A stretch of DNA of 64,000 bases from Lachnospiraceae bacterium V9D3004 (GCA_000621985.1 JHWW01000001.1:608143-672142); one strand, 5' to 3'. Counted from the first letter of the stretch, positions 17,277 to 26,949 are shown. Made by a program: numbers and translations. The notes: generated by a model not told the origin, from the sequence alone.

Positions 17277-17928
17277 TAATAACCGGAATAACGATATATC
17301 TGCTATAATGGACTTGATGGTTACGGATTTTGCCGAAGCTGTCGGTCACGGTATGGTCGTAAGTACTCTTGCGGTGCATACTGCCAGGGAACTTGGATAT
17401 GACGAAGTATTCTGCAATGATATAGCTATGGCGGGAATGCTTCATGATATAGGAAAACTAAGGCTCGGTGAAGTGCTTCACAAAAAACGTTCGGAGGCAA
17501 TGGTAGTCGAAAAGATGAAATATGTAAGACTTCACTCGGAATACAGCCGTTCCATATTGAAAGAACTGGGATTTAGTGAGATAATACAGAAGATGGTATA
17601 TCATCATCATGAGAATTATGACGGAAGCGGTTATCCCGGCAACCTTTCAGGCGAAGATATTCCGGCAGGGTCAAGAATATTAAGGGTATGTGATGTATAT
17701 GCAGCCCTTATATCCGACAGATCCTACAGAAAAGCATTTGCGGAAGATGTTGCGGTGGAGCTTATGATAGAAGAAGCGAGACATTTTGACATGAAAGTAT
17801 TTCTTGCATTTCTTAATGTTATCCACTCGGAAGATTACGAGCAGATAAGAAAGCTCACAGGAAACAGGGTTGATGCGGCTTCCGAACAATATATGAGAGA
17901 AAACTGCATAATAGAATACAATGTATAA
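17269..17928 (+). CDS. HD-GYP domain protein
   Basis: The 219-residue soluble protein is essentially one HD-GYP-type phosphohydrolase domain: MLHDIGKLRLGEVL, then VYHHHENYDGSGYPGNLSGEDIPAGSRILRVCDVYAALISDRSYRKAF. HD-GYP enzymes typically hydrolyse cyclic di-GMP or related nucleotides. The HD pair and the GYP loop are present, so it may be catalytic. It overlaps the end of hemZ by 8 bases, implying translational coupling. No sensor domain is attached. Confidence 0.85.
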   Translation: MPDNNRNNDISAIMDLMVTDFAEAVGHGMVVSTLAVHTARELGYDEVFCNDIAMAGMLHDIGKLRLGEVLHKKRSEAMVVEKMKYVRLHSEYSRSILKELGFSEIIQKMVYHHHENYDGSGYPGNLSGEDIPAGSRILRVCDVYAALISDRSYRKAFAEDVAVELMIEEARHFDMKVFLAFLNVIHSEDYEQIRKLTGNRVDAASEQYMRENCIIEYNV

Positions 17929-17962
17929 TCATAATTTAACATATGAAAGGGAGAGAATAGTT

Positions 17963-19774
17963 ATGGCAGAATCAATGAAAGGAATGCATAGGACACACAG
18001 ATGTGCTGAACTTTCTGAAAAGAATGTGGGCGAGACAGTCACAGTCATGGGCTGGGTTGCCAAGAACAGAAATAAGGGAGGTATAATATTCGTTGACCTC
18101 CGTGACAGGAGCGGAATACTCCAGATCATATTCGAAGGAAAGGATATTGATGCGGAAGGTTTTGCAAAAGCAGAGAAATTAAGAAGTGAGTTCGTAATTG
18201 CCGTTACCGGCGTTGTTACGCTTCGTGAAGGTGCGATCAATGAGAAGCTTGCCACCGGTAAGATCGAGATCAGAGCCAATGATATAAGGATATTGTCCGA
18301 ATCGGAGACTCCTCCGTTCCCGATCGAAGCCGACAGTAAGACAAAAGAGGAGCTTCGTCTCAAATACAGATATCTTGACCTTAGAAGACCTGATATACAG
18401 AGCAACCTTATTATGAGAAGCAAGGTTGCCACACTTACAAGACAGTTTCTTGCCGATGAGGGCTTTCTTGAGATAGAGACACCGATACTTAATAAGAGTA
18501 CTCCGGAAGGCGCAAGAGATTATCTTGTTCCAAGCCGCGTGCATCCGGGAACATTTTATGCGTTGCCGCAGTCTCCGCAGTTGTTCAAGCAGCTTCTTAT
18601 GGTATCGGGATATGACAGATACTTCCAGATCGCAAAGTGTTTCAGGGATGAGGATCTTCGTGCAGACAGACAGCCGGAATTCACACAGATAGATATGGAG
18701 CTTTCATTTGTGGATGTTGATGATGTGATCGAGGTAAATGAGAGACTTCTTCAGAAGATGTTCAAGGAGACTATCGGTGTAGAAGTTTCACTTCCGATTC
18801 CAAGAATGACATATGCCGAGGCAATGGAACGATTTGGATCGGACAAACCTGATACCCGTTTTGGCATGGAATTATGCAATGTTACAGATGTAGTAAGAGA
18901 TTGTGGATTCGGTGTATTCACATCCGCGATCGAAAATGGTGGAAGCGTCAGAGGTATCAATGCCAAAGGTCAGGGCGGCATGCCGCGTAAGAAGATCGAT
19001 GCGCTTACTTCATTTGCAAAGGACTTTGGAGCAAAGGGTCTTGCTTATATTCAGATGCAGGAAGACGGTAATGTTAAATCATCATTTAGCAAATTCCTGA
19101 CAGAAGAAAAGTTAAATGAACTTATAAAGGCAATGGACGGCGAGAACGGAGATCTCCTGCTGTTTGCAGCTGACAGGGATAAGGTAGTTTTCGATGTGCT
19201 CGGAAACTTAAGACTTGAACTTGCAAGACAGCTTGATCTTCTTGATAAGGATACATACAATTTCTTGTGGGTGACAGAATTCCCGCTCTTTGAGTGGTCC
19301 GAAGAGCAGAACAGATATGTGGCAATGCATCATCCGTTCACAATGCCTATGGATGAAGACCTTGATATGCTTGATACCGAACCAGGCAAAGTTCGTGCAA
19401 AAGCTTATGATATCATACTTAACGGAAATGAGATCGGCGGCGGTTCGGTCAGAATACATCAGGACGACATACAGGAGAAGATGTTTGAGAAGCTTGGTTT
19501 CACAAAGGAACAGGCATATGACAGATTCGGCTTCTTACTTAACGCATTCAAGTACGGAGTACCGCCACATGCAGGACTTGCATACGGCTTTGACAGACTT
19601 ATCATGCTTATGGCCAAGGAAGACAGCATCAGGGAAGTAATTGCATTTCCGAAGGTTAAGGATGCTTCCTGTCTCATGTGCGAGTGCCCGAATACTGTCG
19701 ACGCCGAACAGCTTGATGAGCTTAAGATCGCTGTTACGGCCGAAGCAGATGATGATGATGAAGAGACCGAATAA
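17963..19774 (+). CDS. aspS: Aspartyl-tRNA synthetase
   Basis: The 603-residue class II synthetase has the OB-fold anticodon-binding domain (VTVMGWVAKNRNKGGIIFVDLRDRSG), motif 2 (CFRDEDLRADRQPEFTQIDMELSF), the bacterial GAD insertion domain, and motif 3 (GLAYGFDRLIMLM). ATG 17963 is preceded by AAAGGGAGAG; an upstream frame-open ATG at 17921 overlaps the previous gene and lacks a site. The C-terminal tail is acidic (DDDDEETE). The full-length bacterial type is present. Confidence 0.97.
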   Translation: MAESMKGMHRTHRCAELSEKNVGETVTVMGWVAKNRNKGGIIFVDLRDRSGILQIIFEGKDIDAEGFAKAEKLRSEFVIAVTGVVTLREGAINEKLATGKIEIRANDIRILSESETPPFPIEADSKTKEELRLKYRYLDLRRPDIQSNLIMRSKVATLTRQFLADEGFLEIETPILNKSTPEGARDYLVPSRVHPGTFYALPQSPQLFKQLLMVSGYDRYFQIAKCFRDEDLRADRQPEFTQIDMELSFVDVDDVIEVNERLLQKMFKETIGVEVSLPIPRMTYAEAMERFGSDKPDTRFGMELCNVTDVVRDCGFGVFTSAIENGGSVRGINAKGQGGMPRKKIDALTSFAKDFGAKGLAYIQMQEDGNVKSSFSKFLTEEKLNELIKAMDGENGDLLLFAADRDKVVFDVLGNLRLELARQLDLLDKDTYNFLWVTEFPLFEWSEEQNRYVAMHHPFTMPMDEDLDMLDTEPGKVRAKAYDIILNGNEIGGGSVRIHQDDIQEKMFEKLGFTKEQAYDRFGFLLNAFKYGVPPHAGLAYGFDRLIMLMAKEDSIREVIAFPKVKDASCLMCECPNTVDAEQLDELKIAVTAEADDDDEETE

Positions 19775-19885
19775 GGTATACACTGGGTTTAGAAAAAGTG
19801 ACTTTGTTGTGCATCCCGGTTCATAGTTGCGTAGCGTAGGTGAACAAGGGGAGCCAAACAGATAAAAAAGAGGAGGGTATATGTT

Positions 19886-20941
19886 ATGGGAATACAAAAA
19901 CGATCATTTGGGAAAACAAAAGCCGGAGAAGAGGTAACTCTTACCACACTTGAGAACAGCAAAGGAATGAAGGTTTCATGTATTGATTACGGTGCTATCA
20001 TAGTCAATATCATGGTTCCGGATAAGGACGGCAATATGGCTGATGTTGTTCTCGGATTTGACGATGTGGCTGAATATGAGAAGAATGCACCGTTTTTCGG
20101 AGCATTTATCGGAAGACATGCCAACAGGATCGGTGGTGCATCATTTACACTTAACGGAACAACTTATGAACTCGAGAAAAATGACGGAGCCAATAATCTT
20201 CATGGCGGAACACCGGGATATCATAAGGTGATCTATAAGACGGAAACCGATGAAGGTGCCGGATATACGGCAGTATCATACAGCAGGGTAAGCGAGGATA
20301 TGGAACAGGGATATCCGGGTAAACTTGAACTTAAAGTTACATATAAACTCACCGATGAAAACGAACTGTTCATGATATATAACGCAGAATCGGACAAAGA
20401 CACGATCGTTAATCTTACCAATCATTCGTATTTCAATCTTGACGGTGAAGGAAGCGGCAGCATAACCGATCATACGGTATATATTGATGCGGACAGATTT
20501 ACACCTACTTCGAGTGATCTGATCCCGACAGGAGAACTTCTTCCCGTGAAGGGTACACCGCTTGATTTTACTTCACCAAAGCGGGTTGGTGATGAGATAG
20601 ATGCTGATTATGAACCTTTGAAATTCGGACAGGGTTACGATCACAACTATGTTCTTAATAAACCGGTTGGGGAATACGGACTTGCCGGAAGGATCTCAGG
20701 TAAGAGCGGAAGAACGATGGAGATATATACGGATCTTCCGGGAATGCAGTTTTATTCGGGTAACTGTATAAGCAATGCAGAGAACGGAAAGAACGGACAT
20801 TCATATACCGTACGTGACGGAATGTGTTTTGAGACACAGTATTTCCCGAATTCATGTAATATCGATTCTTTCCCGTCATGTGTTCTGAAAGCGGGAGATA
20901 AGTTTATCTCTAAGACAATGTATAAGTTTTTGGCTGAATAA
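19886..20941 (+). CDS. galM: Aldose 1-epimerase (galactose mutarotase)
   Basis: The 351-residue protein interconverts alpha and beta anomers of aldoses such as galactose. Family motifs include GRHANRIGGASFTLNGTTYELEKNDGANNLHGG, LTNHSYFNLDGEGSG (catalytic His in NHSYF), GYDHNYVL and GMQFYSGN. The start follows GAGGAGGGTATATGTT. No sugar transporter or kinase is adjacent. A strong terminator follows at 20990. Confidence 0.95.
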   Translation: MGIQKRSFGKTKAGEEVTLTTLENSKGMKVSCIDYGAIIVNIMVPDKDGNMADVVLGFDDVAEYEKNAPFFGAFIGRHANRIGGASFTLNGTTYELEKNDGANNLHGGTPGYHKVIYKTETDEGAGYTAVSYSRVSEDMEQGYPGKLELKVTYKLTDENELFMIYNAESDKDTIVNLTNHSYFNLDGEGSGSITDHTVYIDADRFTPTSSDLIPTGELLPVKGTPLDFTSPKRVGDEIDADYEPLKFGQGYDHNYVLNKPVGEYGLAGRISGKSGRTMEIYTDLPGMQFYSGNCISNAENGKNGHSYTVRDGMCFETQYFPNSCNIDSFPSCVLKAGDKFISKTMYKFLAE

Positions 20942-20989
20942 TGATTGCAGATATGAGTGCAATATAAAACAGAAGAATTTACACAATAG

Positions 20990-21026
20990 AAGGAATGCCG
21001 CAGGAATATGTGGTATTCCTTTTTTC
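20990..21026 (+). terminator. Terminator after galM
   Basis: AAGGAATGCCGCA pairs with TGTGGTATTCCTT with few mismatches and is followed by TTTTTTCG. Confidence 0.9.
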
Positions 21027-21049
21027 GATCAGACATAATAACTTTTGGG

Positions 21050-21078
21050 TTGAAACAATATGAATGATATTATATAAT
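21050..21078 (+). promoter_or_regulatory. Putative sigma-A promoter for degV
   Basis: TTGAAA (21050-21055), a 17-base spacer and a consensus TATAAT (21073-21078), immediately downstream of the galM terminator and 29 bases upstream of the start codon. Confidence 0.8.
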
Positions 21079-21106
21079 AATGGTATATATTGGTACGGAG
21101 GTTGCT

Positions 21107-21970
21107 ATGAGAGATTATATTATCACAACATCATCTACTGCGGATCTTCCGGTGGAAATAAGGGAAAAGTTTAATATTGAACTTAATTATCTTACATTTA
21201 CCATTGATGGTGTAGATTACAAAGAAGAAGATATGCCGTATAAGGAATTCTACAACGGAATGCGGAACAAAGGTAGTCTTCCGAAGACCAGCGCATGTAA
21301 TGTGATGGATACGGTTGTTTTGTTCGAAAAACACGTCAAAGAAGGTAAGGATATACTTCACATAAGTTTTTCATCCGGACTGAGCAGTACTTATGATAAT
21401 GAATGTATTGCCGCAAAGGAAGTAATGGAGAGTAATCCCGATTCCAATATTATTGTGATCGATTCACTGTGTGCCAGTCTTGGACAGGGTCTGCTTGTAT
21501 ATTATGCAGCAAGAATGAAGGAAAAGGGCTGTTCAATGAAAGAAGTTGCCGAATGGGTCGAGAACAATAAGCTTCATATCTGCCATCAGTTTACGGTTGA
21601 CGATCTCCATCATCTGCATCGAGGAGGACGTGTATCTAAGACAGTAGCGGTAATAGGAACTATCGTAAGCGTTAAACCTGTATTACATGTGGATAATGAA
21701 GGACACCTGATCCCGTTAAAGAATGTTCGGGGAAGAAGGAAGTCGCTCGAGACTCTTGTTGATAATATGCTTGAACAGATCGAAGGTTATGATAATGAGG
21801 CAATATTCATAGGACACGGAGACTGTATTGAAGATGCTGAATATGTAGCGAATCTTGTAACCGAGACAACAGGTATAAAGAATATTGTAATTGGATATGT
21901 TGGAACGGTCATTGCTTCTCATTCCGGCCCGGGAACCCTGGCATTGTTCTTTATGGGTAAGGAGAGATAA
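21107..21970 (+). CDS. DegV family fatty-acid-binding protein
   Basis: The 287-residue protein has the DegV hallmarks ITTSSTADLP at the N-terminus, TSACN, ISFSSGLSSTYDN, VIDSLCASLGQGLLVYYA, HHLHRGGRVSK and GPGTLALFF. DegV (FakB-like) proteins bind a fatty acid and present it to the FakA kinase, encoded at 0.8 kb in this window. The ATG at 21107 follows ACGGAGG at 21096-21102; an in-frame upstream ATG at 21080 sits over the promoter and is rejected. Functional pairing with FakA is inferred. Confidence 0.93.
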   Translation: MRDYIITTSSTADLPVEIREKFNIELNYLTFTIDGVDYKEEDMPYKEFYNGMRNKGSLPKTSACNVMDTVVLFEKHVKEGKDILHISFSSGLSSTYDNECIAAKEVMESNPDSNIIVIDSLCASLGQGLLVYYAARMKEKGCSMKEVAEWVENNKLHICHQFTVDDLHHLHRGGRVSKTVAVIGTIVSVKPVLHVDNEGHLIPLKNVRGRRKSLETLVDNMLEQIEGYDNEAIFIGHGDCIEDAEYVANLVTETTGIKNIVIGYVGTVIASHSGPGTLALFFMGKER

Positions 21971-22075
21971 CCTGCCATGATTTGCTCTTCATCATGTGAT
22001 GTCCGCAAGCCGTTTTTGGCTCATGCGGTATGCGTACAAATACAAATCATTCTTGAATGAGAGGAGATATAATGT

Positions 22076-22672
22076 ATGTCAGATAAGATTATTCTCATAG
22101 ACAGGAAGTATGGAAGCGGTGGAAGAGAAGTGGGAAAGAAGCTTGCGGAGAAAAGGAATATCCCCTTTTATGACGGACAGATGCTTCTCATTGCAGCCGA
22201 AAAGTATGGAATAAGTCATAACGTTCTTGAAGAATTTGATGAAAAAAATATCAAGAGTATGATATATATGATCGCAATGAATGCCGAATATAACCATAAT
22301 AACAGCACGGGAGTGCTTCCCCAGCAGATATATCATGCAATGTCGGAGACAATATTAAGACTTGCAGATGAGGGACCATGTGTTATAATAGGAAGGTGTG
22401 CAGATTATATATTGAAAGGGAAGAAAGATTATATTAATATTTTCATATATGCATCTGATATGCAACAGAGGATAGAGAGGGCAGTTACGGTCGATCATGT
22501 GAAACCCAAGGATGCACCTTCATACATAAAGAAGAGAGATAAGCAGAGACGTGAATATTATAACTTCTATGCAGACGGAAGGTGGGGTGAACCCGATAAT
22601 TATGACATGTGCCTCAATACATCCACACTGGGTTATGATATGTGTGTGAGTATTATTGAGAGTATGATATAA
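22076..22672 (+). CDS. Cytidylate kinase-like family protein
   Basis: The 198-residue protein begins IILIDRKYGSGGREVGKKLAEKRNIPFYD, the P-loop-like signature of the cytidylate kinase-like (PF13189) family common in Clostridia. Further motifs are VIIGRCADYIL and IKKRDKQRREYYNFYADGRWG. True CMP kinases have a different lid, so the substrate is unknown. The ribosome binding site is GAGGAG, 9 bases upstream. It is transcribed alone or with the surface genes that follow. Confidence 0.88.
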   Translation: MSDKIILIDRKYGSGGREVGKKLAEKRNIPFYDGQMLLIAAEKYGISHNVLEEFDEKNIKSMIYMIAMNAEYNHNNSTGVLPQQIYHAMSETILRLADEGPCVIIGRCADYILKGKKDYINIFIYASDMQQRIERAVTVDHVKPKDAPSYIKKRDKQRREYYNFYADGRWGEPDNYDMCLNTSTLGYDMCVSIIESMI

Positions 22673-22720
22673 TATAACTGCCAAGCAGTTACGGATTAAT
22701 GAAAGAAAAGGGGAGTATAT

Positions 22721-23299
22721 ATGTTTCGTATTAAGAAGATGACAAAGATGATCGCATGTGCAGCAGCAGCCTGCATGTTGTCGTTTGCTTTTCAGGGAAT
22801 TGATGTTTCGGCAGAACAGGGAGCAACCATAATTATTAACGGAACCGAAAATGCGGAAGCAGGCACGGATGGTACCGACGGAGTTGCATCAAGTGAGGAT
22901 ACGCCTACTTTGGGAAATAAAGTAATAATCATCGGACCTACAGCTGAACCGGCACCTACGGTCGCACCGTCAGCAGTTGCAGGTACGGATGACAGTCAGT
23001 CGGCATCAATTAATATTGATGAAGTATATGTTGATTCTGAGAATACGGATGAAGATTATTATATCGATGACTCCGGTTCTTCATCTGTCAAAGTTGATGA
23101 CTCTTCTTCATCATCATCGTCAGGAAAGACAAAAAAGAAGACTTCGGCAAAGAAGAGTACAAAATACAGTGAATCCGTTCCTAAGACCGGTGTTGTAAGA
23201 TGGGAATTCCTGTTTGCGGGAATCGGAGTTATTCTTCTTGCGGCAGGTACATTATTATCAGTAAGGTATATAAGGTATAACAGGAATCAGGCTGGATGA
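22721..23299 (+). CDS. Secreted surface protein with PKTG sorting signal
   Basis: The 192-residue protein has a Sec signal peptide (basic start, hydrophobic stretch to about residue 31, ending DVSA), a Thr/Ala/Ser-rich low-complexity body rich in acidic residues, then a Lys-rich patch. It ends with the cell-wall sorting arrangement VPKTG, a hydrophobic helix (EFLFAGIGVILLAAGTLL) and a positively charged tail. The very next gene, 4 bases later, is a class B sortase. (S/P)PKTG-type motifs are the known substrates of clostridial SrtB, so this is probably its dedicated substrate. The body has no recognisable domain and may be a stalk. Confidence 0.85.
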   Translation: MFRIKKMTKMIACAAAACMLSFAFQGIDVSAEQGATIIINGTENAEAGTDGTDGVASSEDTPTLGNKVIIIGPTAEPAPTVAPSAVAGTDDSQSASINIDEVYVDSENTDEDYYIDDSGSSSVKVDDSSSSSSSGKTKKKTSAKKSTKYSESVPKTGVVRWEFLFAGIGVILLAAGTLLSVRYIRYNRNQAG

Positions 23300-23303
23300 T
23301 AAT

Positions 23304-24659
23304 ATGCAGGAATACTATGATGTTCTACAGGAATCCGATATAAAAGACGTCAGGGCTGATATGCAGCTTTTACTTAATATATGCGCTCATAATGAGATGA
23401 ATACCGAAGAAGAGACTAAGAAGATATATTCTGTTCTTAACGGAAGCAGGAATGTGTTCAGGACCGGAATCGGAAGATTATTCTTAAAAGAGCTGCATGA
23501 CAGGATACTTGACTACAGATATATAGATAATATTAAGAAGAATAATGACCTTAATGACGTGACTGTTGTAAGAAGCCTGATTGAGAGCATTGAAAAGGAA
23601 GATGCCCTCAAAAGCCGGATCGGCAAAAGCTTCCTGCAACAGTTGATTAGTCTTCGGCGGGAACTTGATATTATATACATCATCCGGACCAATTTTGATC
23701 TTGAGGATGATTCGGTTGTGGAGAATATTCTTCTTGTGGTTACCGAACCGGGAAAGAATGTATTTGTGACCGATACGGGAAAACAGTTTGTTGAATATCT
23801 TGAAAGTAAGACAGGCAAAGTATTTTCACAGGAAAGTGATAAGAGTATAAGGATCATTCCTGTAATTGCAGCCTTGTTTCTGATAGCGGGGATCAGCTTT
23901 GGCATTGCCGCAAAATATATAATGGATGACATTCACAGTGATAATATCGCATCCGAATTGTCCGAATATTCCGAATGGCATCGTTCCGAACAAAGAGAAA
24001 AACCGGCGAATGATATATATCAGGGACAGAATATGCCGGCAGGATTGGAATCATCGGTAAGGGCATCGCTGATACTCGGAGGAGAGGCGGGAATTCTTGA
24101 AGAATATGAGGAGCTTGCAGCCGAGAATCCCGACATGGCCGGCTGGCTTACGGTTGAAGGAACCGATATAGATTATCCTGTACTTCACAGGAGTGATAAC
24201 AGCTTTTATCTCGAACATAATTTTTACGGTGATTATGACAGGAACGGTTCTTTGTTCATAGACAGATACTGTTCGATATTTCCACAGAGTGAGAATATAA
24301 TCATATACGGACATAATGTTGAGAACGCGCCGTCTTTCGGACAACTTAAGATATTTAAGGATAAGCCGTTCTGGAATTATCATCCTTATGTATATTTTAA
24401 TACATTATATGAAAAGGGAAAATATCAGATAGTTTCGGTATTTACTACATCGGTAGAAAAAGAGCAGTACAAGTTTTACCTGTTCTATGGTTATGATAAT
24501 GAGGAACAGTTCAACGAATTTGCGACTTATATTAAGGCTAATGCCATGTATGATACCGGGGTCAGCGTCAGTTACGGTGATAAGTTCCTGACATTGTCTA
24601 CATGCGATAATTCGGTATCGGACGGACGGTTCGTTCTGGTTGCAAAGAAAGTTGAGTGA
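23304..24659 (+). CDS. Class B sortase with extended cytoplasmic N-terminus
   Basis: Sortases cleave the sorting motif and attach proteins to peptidoglycan. The C-terminal domain (about 265-451) is a class B sortase: NPDMAGWLTVEGTDIDYPVLHRSDNSFYL, the His in IIIYGHNV, the catalytic Cys434 in LTLSTCD and Arg442 in DGRFVL. A single transmembrane helix lies near 185-207. Unusually, about 185 residues of soluble sequence precede the helix and would be cytoplasmic. This part has three loosely similar blocks (VVRSLIESIE..., VVENILLVVTE...) of unknown function. The full length of 451 compares with about 220-250 for typical SrtB. Confidence 0.9.
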   Translation: MQEYYDVLQESDIKDVRADMQLLLNICAHNEMNTEEETKKIYSVLNGSRNVFRTGIGRLFLKELHDRILDYRYIDNIKKNNDLNDVTVVRSLIESIEKEDALKSRIGKSFLQQLISLRRELDIIYIIRTNFDLEDDSVVENILLVVTEPGKNVFVTDTGKQFVEYLESKTGKVFSQESDKSIRIIPVIAALFLIAGISFGIAAKYIMDDIHSDNIASELSEYSEWHRSEQREKPANDIYQGQNMPAGLESSVRASLILGGEAGILEEYEELAAENPDMAGWLTVEGTDIDYPVLHRSDNSFYLEHNFYGDYDRNGSLFIDRYCSIFPQSENIIIYGHNVENAPSFGQLKIFKDKPFWNYHPYVYFNTLYEKGKYQIVSVFTTSVEKEQYKFYLFYGYDNEEQFNEFATYIKANAMYDTGVSVSYGDKFLTLSTCDNSVSDGRFVLVAKKVE

Positions 24660-24760
24660 TCGATGTTATTACCGGAGCGTTATCACATGCATGGCGAGTT
24701 CGTCCTTGTGGTAAATAATGGTTGAGTGATGAGAATATACAAGAAATCAGAGGTTGTTAT

Positions 24761-25459
24761 ATGTTAGTCAGAGGAATAAAAGATGGAATACCTATAGGAT
24801 TGGGATACTTTTCGGTATCCTTTTCGTTTGGCATCCTGGCTGTTGCCGAAGGCCTGACATGGTGGGAAGCGGTGCTTATATCCATGACGAATCTGACCTC
24901 GGCAGGTCAGTTTGCGGGAGTGACCGTCATGGCAGCGGCAGGTTCGCTTGCAGAGCTTGCTGTAACCCAGTTTGTTATTAATCTCAGATATGCCCTTATG
25001 TCTATATCATTATCCCAGAAAGTAAGTGACAGATTCAGGGGAGTGTCAAGAGCGATACTCGGATTCGGTATAACCGATGAGATATATGCTGTGGCAATGG
25101 GGCATGACGGGCCTGTTACAAGAAGTTATTTTACGGGACTGTGTATTATTCCTTATATAGGATGGGCACTTGGAACGCTTGGAGGAGCAGTGTGCGGTAA
25201 TATCCTGCCGGAGATAATATGCGACGCTCTTGGAATTGCATTATATGGAATGTTTATTGCGATAGTCATACCACCGATGAAACATGATCGTAAAGTAGTC
25301 ATAGTGGTTCTTATGGCCATTGCGGTAAGCCTTGTATTTAACTATGTGCCTGTGATCAACCATATATCCGCAGGTTTTGCGATCATAATATCATCAATAA
25401 TCGCAGCAGCGGTAGGGGCACTGTTATTCCCAAAAGATACTGTGGATGAAACTGATTAA
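24761..25459 (+). CDS. azlC: AzlC family branched-chain amino acid exporter subunit
   Basis: The 232-residue membrane protein matches AzlC: GIPIGLGYFSVSFSFGILA, SMTNLTSAGQFAGV, FVINLRYALMSISLS and GFGITDEIYAVAM, with several hydrophobic helices. AzlC and AzlD together export branched-chain amino acids. The ATG at 24761 follows AGAGGTTG; a longer reading from TTG 24722 has no good site. AzlD follows 19 bases downstream. Confidence 0.92.
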   Translation: MLVRGIKDGIPIGLGYFSVSFSFGILAVAEGLTWWEAVLISMTNLTSAGQFAGVTVMAAAGSLAELAVTQFVINLRYALMSISLSQKVSDRFRGVSRAILGFGITDEIYAVAMGHDGPVTRSYFTGLCIIPYIGWALGTLGGAVCGNILPEIICDALGIALYGMFIAIVIPPMKHDRKVVIVVLMAIAVSLVFNYVPVINHISAGFAIIISSIIAAAVGALLFPKDTVDETD

Positions 25460-25478
25460 TTAAAAGGAGATTTAACAT

Positions 25479-25799
25479 ATGGAGATCAGTACTTTTTTCG
25501 TGTATTTGCTTGTTATGGCGGCTGTGACATATGCAGTCAGGGCAGTGCCGTTTATTATGATCAAAGATAAAATTAACAATCCTTATCTGAGTGCATTTTT
25601 TGAATATATCCCATATGCAGTATTGACTGCAATGACGATCCCGGCCATATTTTCTTCTACAAACGAAACGATCACAGGAGCAGCCGGATTCGTTGTCGCT
25701 GTGATCGTTGCATTCTTTGAAAGAAGTCTTATTACCGTTGCCTTAAGTGCAAGCGGTGCGGTACTTTTGACCAGATTCATTCTTATGCTGTTATGTTGA
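25479..25799 (+). CDS. azlD: AzlD family transporter subunit
   Basis: The 106-residue membrane protein has the AzlD pattern: VTYAVRAVPFIMI near the N-terminus, FFEYIPYAVLTAMTIPAIF, then two further helices. It forms the small subunit of the AzlCD exporter. The ribosome binding site AAAGGAG is 9 bases upstream. Its last 17 bases overlap the end of the convergent gene on the other strand. Confidence 0.92.
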   Translation: MEISTFFVYLLVMAAVTYAVRAVPFIMIKDKINNPYLSAFFEYIPYAVLTAMTIPAIFSSTNETITGAAGFVVAVIVAFFERSLITVALSASGAVLLTRFILMLLC

Positions 25800-26784
25800 T
25801 CGTCTGTCCGGTTCCTGACGCTCCTGAGAGATTACCGAACAGAAGATTGAAATTCGAACTCATAATATCGCCGTAATCTGCTCCCTTCGCAAACAGGGCG
25901 CCTATATCCGATACCGAAGCATTGTCAAATTCATCTCCGGATATCGTAAGAGTTCCATCTTCTTCGACATTTATTCCTATACCGGATAACTGTGCGGAAT
26001 ATTCGGAATTGGTATCTTTTATATTATCCATAAGTTCTTTGCGTTTTTTGTTGATATCTTTGGTTTTTTCATCATCACCTTCATCATATATGTTCGAATT
26101 GACCAGCTCGTTATATTTTTCGGTGAATGAAACGAGAAGGGTCTGAATCGATTTGAGGTTGCTATCGGTATAATCCATGCCAAAAAGAGCAGTGAAATTA
26201 CTGAACAGAGCCCCTGCCGCAAGGGCATTGTTTCTTGAATTGTCCGAAAGATCGATCTTTTCGTAGACCGGAACTTCTTCGCTTCTTACTTCATTCTTAA
26301 GAAGATTGAATGCCTTTTCTGCATATTTTTGCATCTTGCTTGAAAATGACACGTTGCTTCCGAACAAACCTTCGTATACTTTGCCGGTTTTGATCTTCTC
26401 GATCTTTTCGGCATTCAGGCTGAGTGAATTCTTTTTATCATCATAAGTAATGCCTGCCTTGTTAAGTGCGGCTTTGTTATCTTCGATAAGATTTTTCATA
26501 TTTTTGACCAGTTTATTAAGGTCTTTGTCATCACTCTTTTTTGCAGCTTCGGCCAGTTTGTTGTACGAATCGGCGAACTTCTCAAGCTTTAATGTGATAT
26601 TGGTCGTTGCTCCGTAAGTAAAATCAGATTTGTTCAAGGCTCTGCACGCATCTCTCAGCTTCTTTGCAAGTTTGCTGTTAGACTGGGCTGTTTCGTCCTC
26701 GAACTGCTTTGTCTGTTTTTTTGTAATGGAATAGCTGTTGCCGTTTACAAGGCTTCCATATATATGGTTAAAAGATATGTTCAT
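25783..26784 (-). CDS. Orphan protein with FliD_C-like repeats
   Basis: The 333-residue protein begins MNISFNHIYGSLVNGNS and has no signal peptide or membrane segment. Two segments (about residues 100-165 and 245-310) follow the pattern found at the C-terminus of flagellar cap protein FliD: GITYDDKKNSLSLNAEKI...YEGLFGSNVSFS and GINVEEDGTLTISGDEF...IGALFAKG. The rest is Lys-rich helix. No flagellin, FliS or other flagellar gene is present in the window. The reverse-strand GGAGGAAATGTT supports the start. Function is unknown; the FliD resemblance is motif-level. Confidence 0.7.
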   Translation of the reverse strand: MNISFNHIYGSLVNGNSYSITKKQTKQFEDETAQSNSKLAKKLRDACRALNKSDFTYGATTNITLKLEKFADSYNKLAEAAKKSDDKDLNKLVKNMKNLIEDNKAALNKAGITYDDKKNSLSLNAEKIEKIKTGKVYEGLFGSNVSFSSKMQKYAEKAFNLLKNEVRSEEVPVYEKIDLSDNSRNNALAAGALFSNFTALFGMDYTDSNLKSIQTLLVSFTEKYNELVNSNIYDEGDDEKTKDINKKRKELMDNIKDTNSEYSAQLSGIGINVEEDGTLTISGDEFDNASVSDIGALFAKGADYGDIMSSNFNLLFGNLSGASGTGQTINITA

Positions 26785-26925
26785 AACATTTCCTCCGTTT
26801 CATGATTGTTGGTACTACACAGATTCCTATTACTGTTATCGGCATAAACCATGCCGGAATTAACCACTGACAATTTTATATTTTTTTCCACTAAAAGGGA
26901 ATTATATGGTATAATCAAAATAGTA

Positions 26926-26949
26926 GTTCAGCACCTAATGGGGCTGAAC
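26926..26949. repeat. Short GTTCAGC/GCTGAAC hairpin
   Basis: GTTCAGC and GCTGAAC pair around ACCTAATGGG, in the 5' leader of the next gene. It shares its stem with larger hairpins at 31074, 34024 and 45402. Confidence 0.7.
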
